DNA from: Sporothrix humicola
Taxonomy: Eukaryota > Ascomycota > Sordariomycetes > Ophiostomatales > Ophiostomataceae
Length of the DNA stretch: 64,000 bases
Direction of reading: 5' to 3'
NCBI GenBank assembly: GCA_021396245.1
Contig: WNYE01000033.1
Location: 62,001-126,000, forward strand
Made by a program: the position numbers and the translations under genes. Positions within the stretch are counted from its first letter, which is position 1. Every line of letters begins with the position of its first letter. Shown here piece after piece: positions 62,195-64,000 of the stretch. The notes under the pieces are model-generated. The model was not told where the DNA came from and did no database searches. It was given only the letters and a program-made list of their open reading frames with translations.

Positions 62195-64000
62195 ATGGCA
62201 GGCATGCATGAGGAGACGAGGACTGTAAGCCTCATCCCTCAGAATGTCTGCACTCTTTGCCGTCTCGAGCTGCCGCGTCTGGGAAGAAAGACCGACATGC
62301 ACCATCCACCCCAGCACGAGCATGAGCACTCCTGGCAGACCGATGTTATCGGATGTATGTCCTTTCCCCTTCACTTACTCCGTATCGATGATCGTCGCTG
62401 ACTCTGAAAATTTTAGTTGTCGATTTGAGCGGCCGTGAGACTGTCTTTGGACACCCGGCTGGGCGCCCAGATGTTTTTGCGTTCAAGACCAATCTACAAA
62501 TCATGGCACAGTTTCCAGTAACAGACGCCATCAATGACCAGGAGAGTCTAGACCACATTCTCGTCGTCAAACGCAAGAATACAGAGACTTTGCGCAACCG
62601 TCCACGAAAGGCCACGCTTGTTCTCTCGCAGAGGAGCGGCAGCAGCAACAGCGACTACCACCCTGAAGACATCAGCAACCGCGACCGGCGACCCCTCTAC
62701 TTTGTCCACACCAGCTGCTGGAAAGTCGCCCGTCAACTCCATGAGCTGCCACAGCAGACTGAAACTGAATCCCAGAGACCAGCCAGTCCTTGGACGTTTG
62801 TTCGCCTGTTCCGCCTCGCCCAGCAGACTAGGCACATCGTTCCAAGCAGCCACAAAGATCGCAAAAGCGAGTACCGTGGAGCCTTGTCCGGCTTGCTCCC
62901 AGCCCATATCTGGCGTTATGATGATCAGGCCCTGTCGAGCCACGCACCGGCTTCTCTGTACACCACCGGCCTCGCGAGCCTCTGCCGTAGAGCGACGACA
63001 GTGCTGCCGACTGAGCTGCAGCGGAAGGTATCGACACACGTGGACAGTGGCCTTGCAGCGTCCCTTCTCCGAACCGTGGAGACGATCACCACTCTCGACA
63101 GCCTCATTCAGCCACTCCACGCGAAAGACGGGAAAGGCGATGGCGGTAGCTACAGCAGCCTGCCACTCTTCCGCCCGCTTCTCACCCTCAACCCGCCGCC
63201 GCCCAGACGCAGAGATGCCGGCTACGAGACATATCTCCTCGCCCGTACAGTGAGGCTGTTTGGCGTGCCCCATGTCCAAGACCTACGCCAAGTCGCCTGC
63301 ACAAATGAAGAGCTCAACGCTCTCCTCCAAACCCCTAGCACTGCCGGCAGTCGACGCCCCTAGGATGGGTGGATTCAACTTGCCAAGGGCATGCAGATTA
63401 CTGGCATGAAAGCCTGGATTGGGTCCCTCGGCCTCTTGGCCTTCTGTGTCCAATATGTCGACGGCTCGCAGTCCGACGTTTTGGGAACACTCCTCCCTGA
63501 TCCTCACTTGCGCGTTTTGGTCCAACACAAGACGTTCCGTACCGACCAGACCAGCGTCACCCTCATGCGAGACGTAAGTTGATTGCCTCTTTTATTATGG
63601 CACCTTGTCTGTGGTATTGGATAAATTACAAACATACAAACATATTAACAAAATCAAAATGGCAGGACATCAAGATCCTCTCCCTCATGGCCGGCGGCGA
63701 CGTGCAAAGCCAGGATCCTGCGGAGTGGCCCAAGCGCGTGATTTGGGATGCCAACGTAAACGCCCAACTTGTCACTGCTACTGGTCTGATAAGAATGGTC
63801 GACACCACCGCGTTCCCAGCCGAGCCCCGGTACTACCCAGGCCGACGTGTCTGCCAATATCTACCGTTACAGCTCCGTGTCGACCGTGGCGGCCGCCGGC
63901 TCGAGCATGCCACCGGACTCACAATCTACTGCCGTCCTGAAGGCATCATCGGTGCCACGGCTCATTTTGGCATCGATGGCCTGACCGAGTCGACCGACCG
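62195..64000 (+). pseudogene. Array paralogue D: in-frame TAG, truncated by window end
   Basis: The third close relative of A and C, running off the window. Exons: 62195-62354, 62417-63573, 63666 to beyond 64000; introns 62355-62416 (GTATGT...TTTTAG) and 63574-63665 (GTAAGT...GGCAG). Intron positions equal those of A and C. The frame holds one TAG at codon 369 (63361-63363). Before it: VCTLCRLELP (CxxC), YFVHTSCW, F-box-like LPTELQRKVSTHVDSGLAAS, LLARTVRLFGVPHVQ. After it in the same frame: AWIGSLGLLAFCVQYVDG, GRRVCQYLPL, LTIYCRPEGIIGATAHFG. At the stop, A and C have Trp (GSVWDQ, GSPWPY), so TGG to TAG is the likely change. A GTGAGG at 63247 could in principle start an intron over the stop, but this would delete conserved sequence. 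Probably a young pseudogene. Confidence 0.75.

Noticed and set aside
63247..63363. An intron from GTGAGG at 63247 to the TAG acceptor in paralogue D
   Set aside because: It would delete the VRLFGVPHVQ block, which is conserved in A and C, so a nonsense mutation is the simpler reading.

Overview
The window reads as nuclear DNA of a filamentous ascomycete (Pezizomycotina; Sordariomycetes is my best guess, not proven). Coding regions are GC-rich. Introns are short (about 49-111 nt) with GTRNGT donors and CTRAY branch points. The 5' flanks are pyrimidine-rich. There are two nuclear tRNA genes, one with a 15-nt intron. Gene families include DUF1996, DUF8021, a patatin-type NLR, GT90/GT69 and a CmcJ/asaB-like enzyme. 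No transposon open frame, rRNA or CRISPR was seen.

Layout. 1-14.8 kb is a secretome and housekeeping stretch: secreted alpha/beta hydrolase, dynactin p25, DUF1996 protein, an unrecognised 200-aa protein, a CE5 esterase, tRNA-Gly(UCC), a DUF8021 protein, a secreted aldose 1-epimerase and a nitronate monooxygenase. 16-21.3 kb holds a PaiB-like FMN protein, tRNA-Tyr(GUA), two short-chain dehydrogenases and a small uncertain frame. 22.7-31.7 kb looks like an immunity or conflict block: a patatin/NB-ARC/TPR-like NLR (1,368 aa after splicing), a Fic protein, an ankyrin protein and an unrecognised protein with a CheD-like Cys/His pattern. A sugar transporter follows, then about 5 kb without a convincing gene (33.4-38.4 kb). 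38.4-42.6 kb carries a convergent pair of glycosyltransferases from families known from the Cryptococcus capsule (GT90 CAP10-like and GT69 CAP59/CMT1-like). Then come a five-exon oligopeptide transporter and a CmcJ/asaB-like oxidoreductase.

The last 15 kb (49.0-64.0 kb) is the most unusual part. It is a local array of paralogues of a family I cannot name. Each member has an N-terminal CxxC...HxxC pattern (probable zinc site), an F-box-like LPxE helix and a long C-terminal region. I call them A (minus, intact, 928 aa), B (plus, divergent, intact, 750 aa), C (plus, in-frame TAG at codon 276) and D (plus, in-frame TAG at codon 369, cut by the window end). Two decayed pieces of further copies lie between them (55.85-56.24 kb and about 61.15-61.34 kb). 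A small degenerate protein-kinase-like gene sits between A and B. The pattern fits birth-and-death evolution of a tandem family. The D stop falls on a codon that is Trp in A and C and is in the dinucleotide context expected of repeat-induced point mutation.

Exon structures were read by eye from splice signals, frame continuity and family resemblance. No database search or transcript evidence was available.
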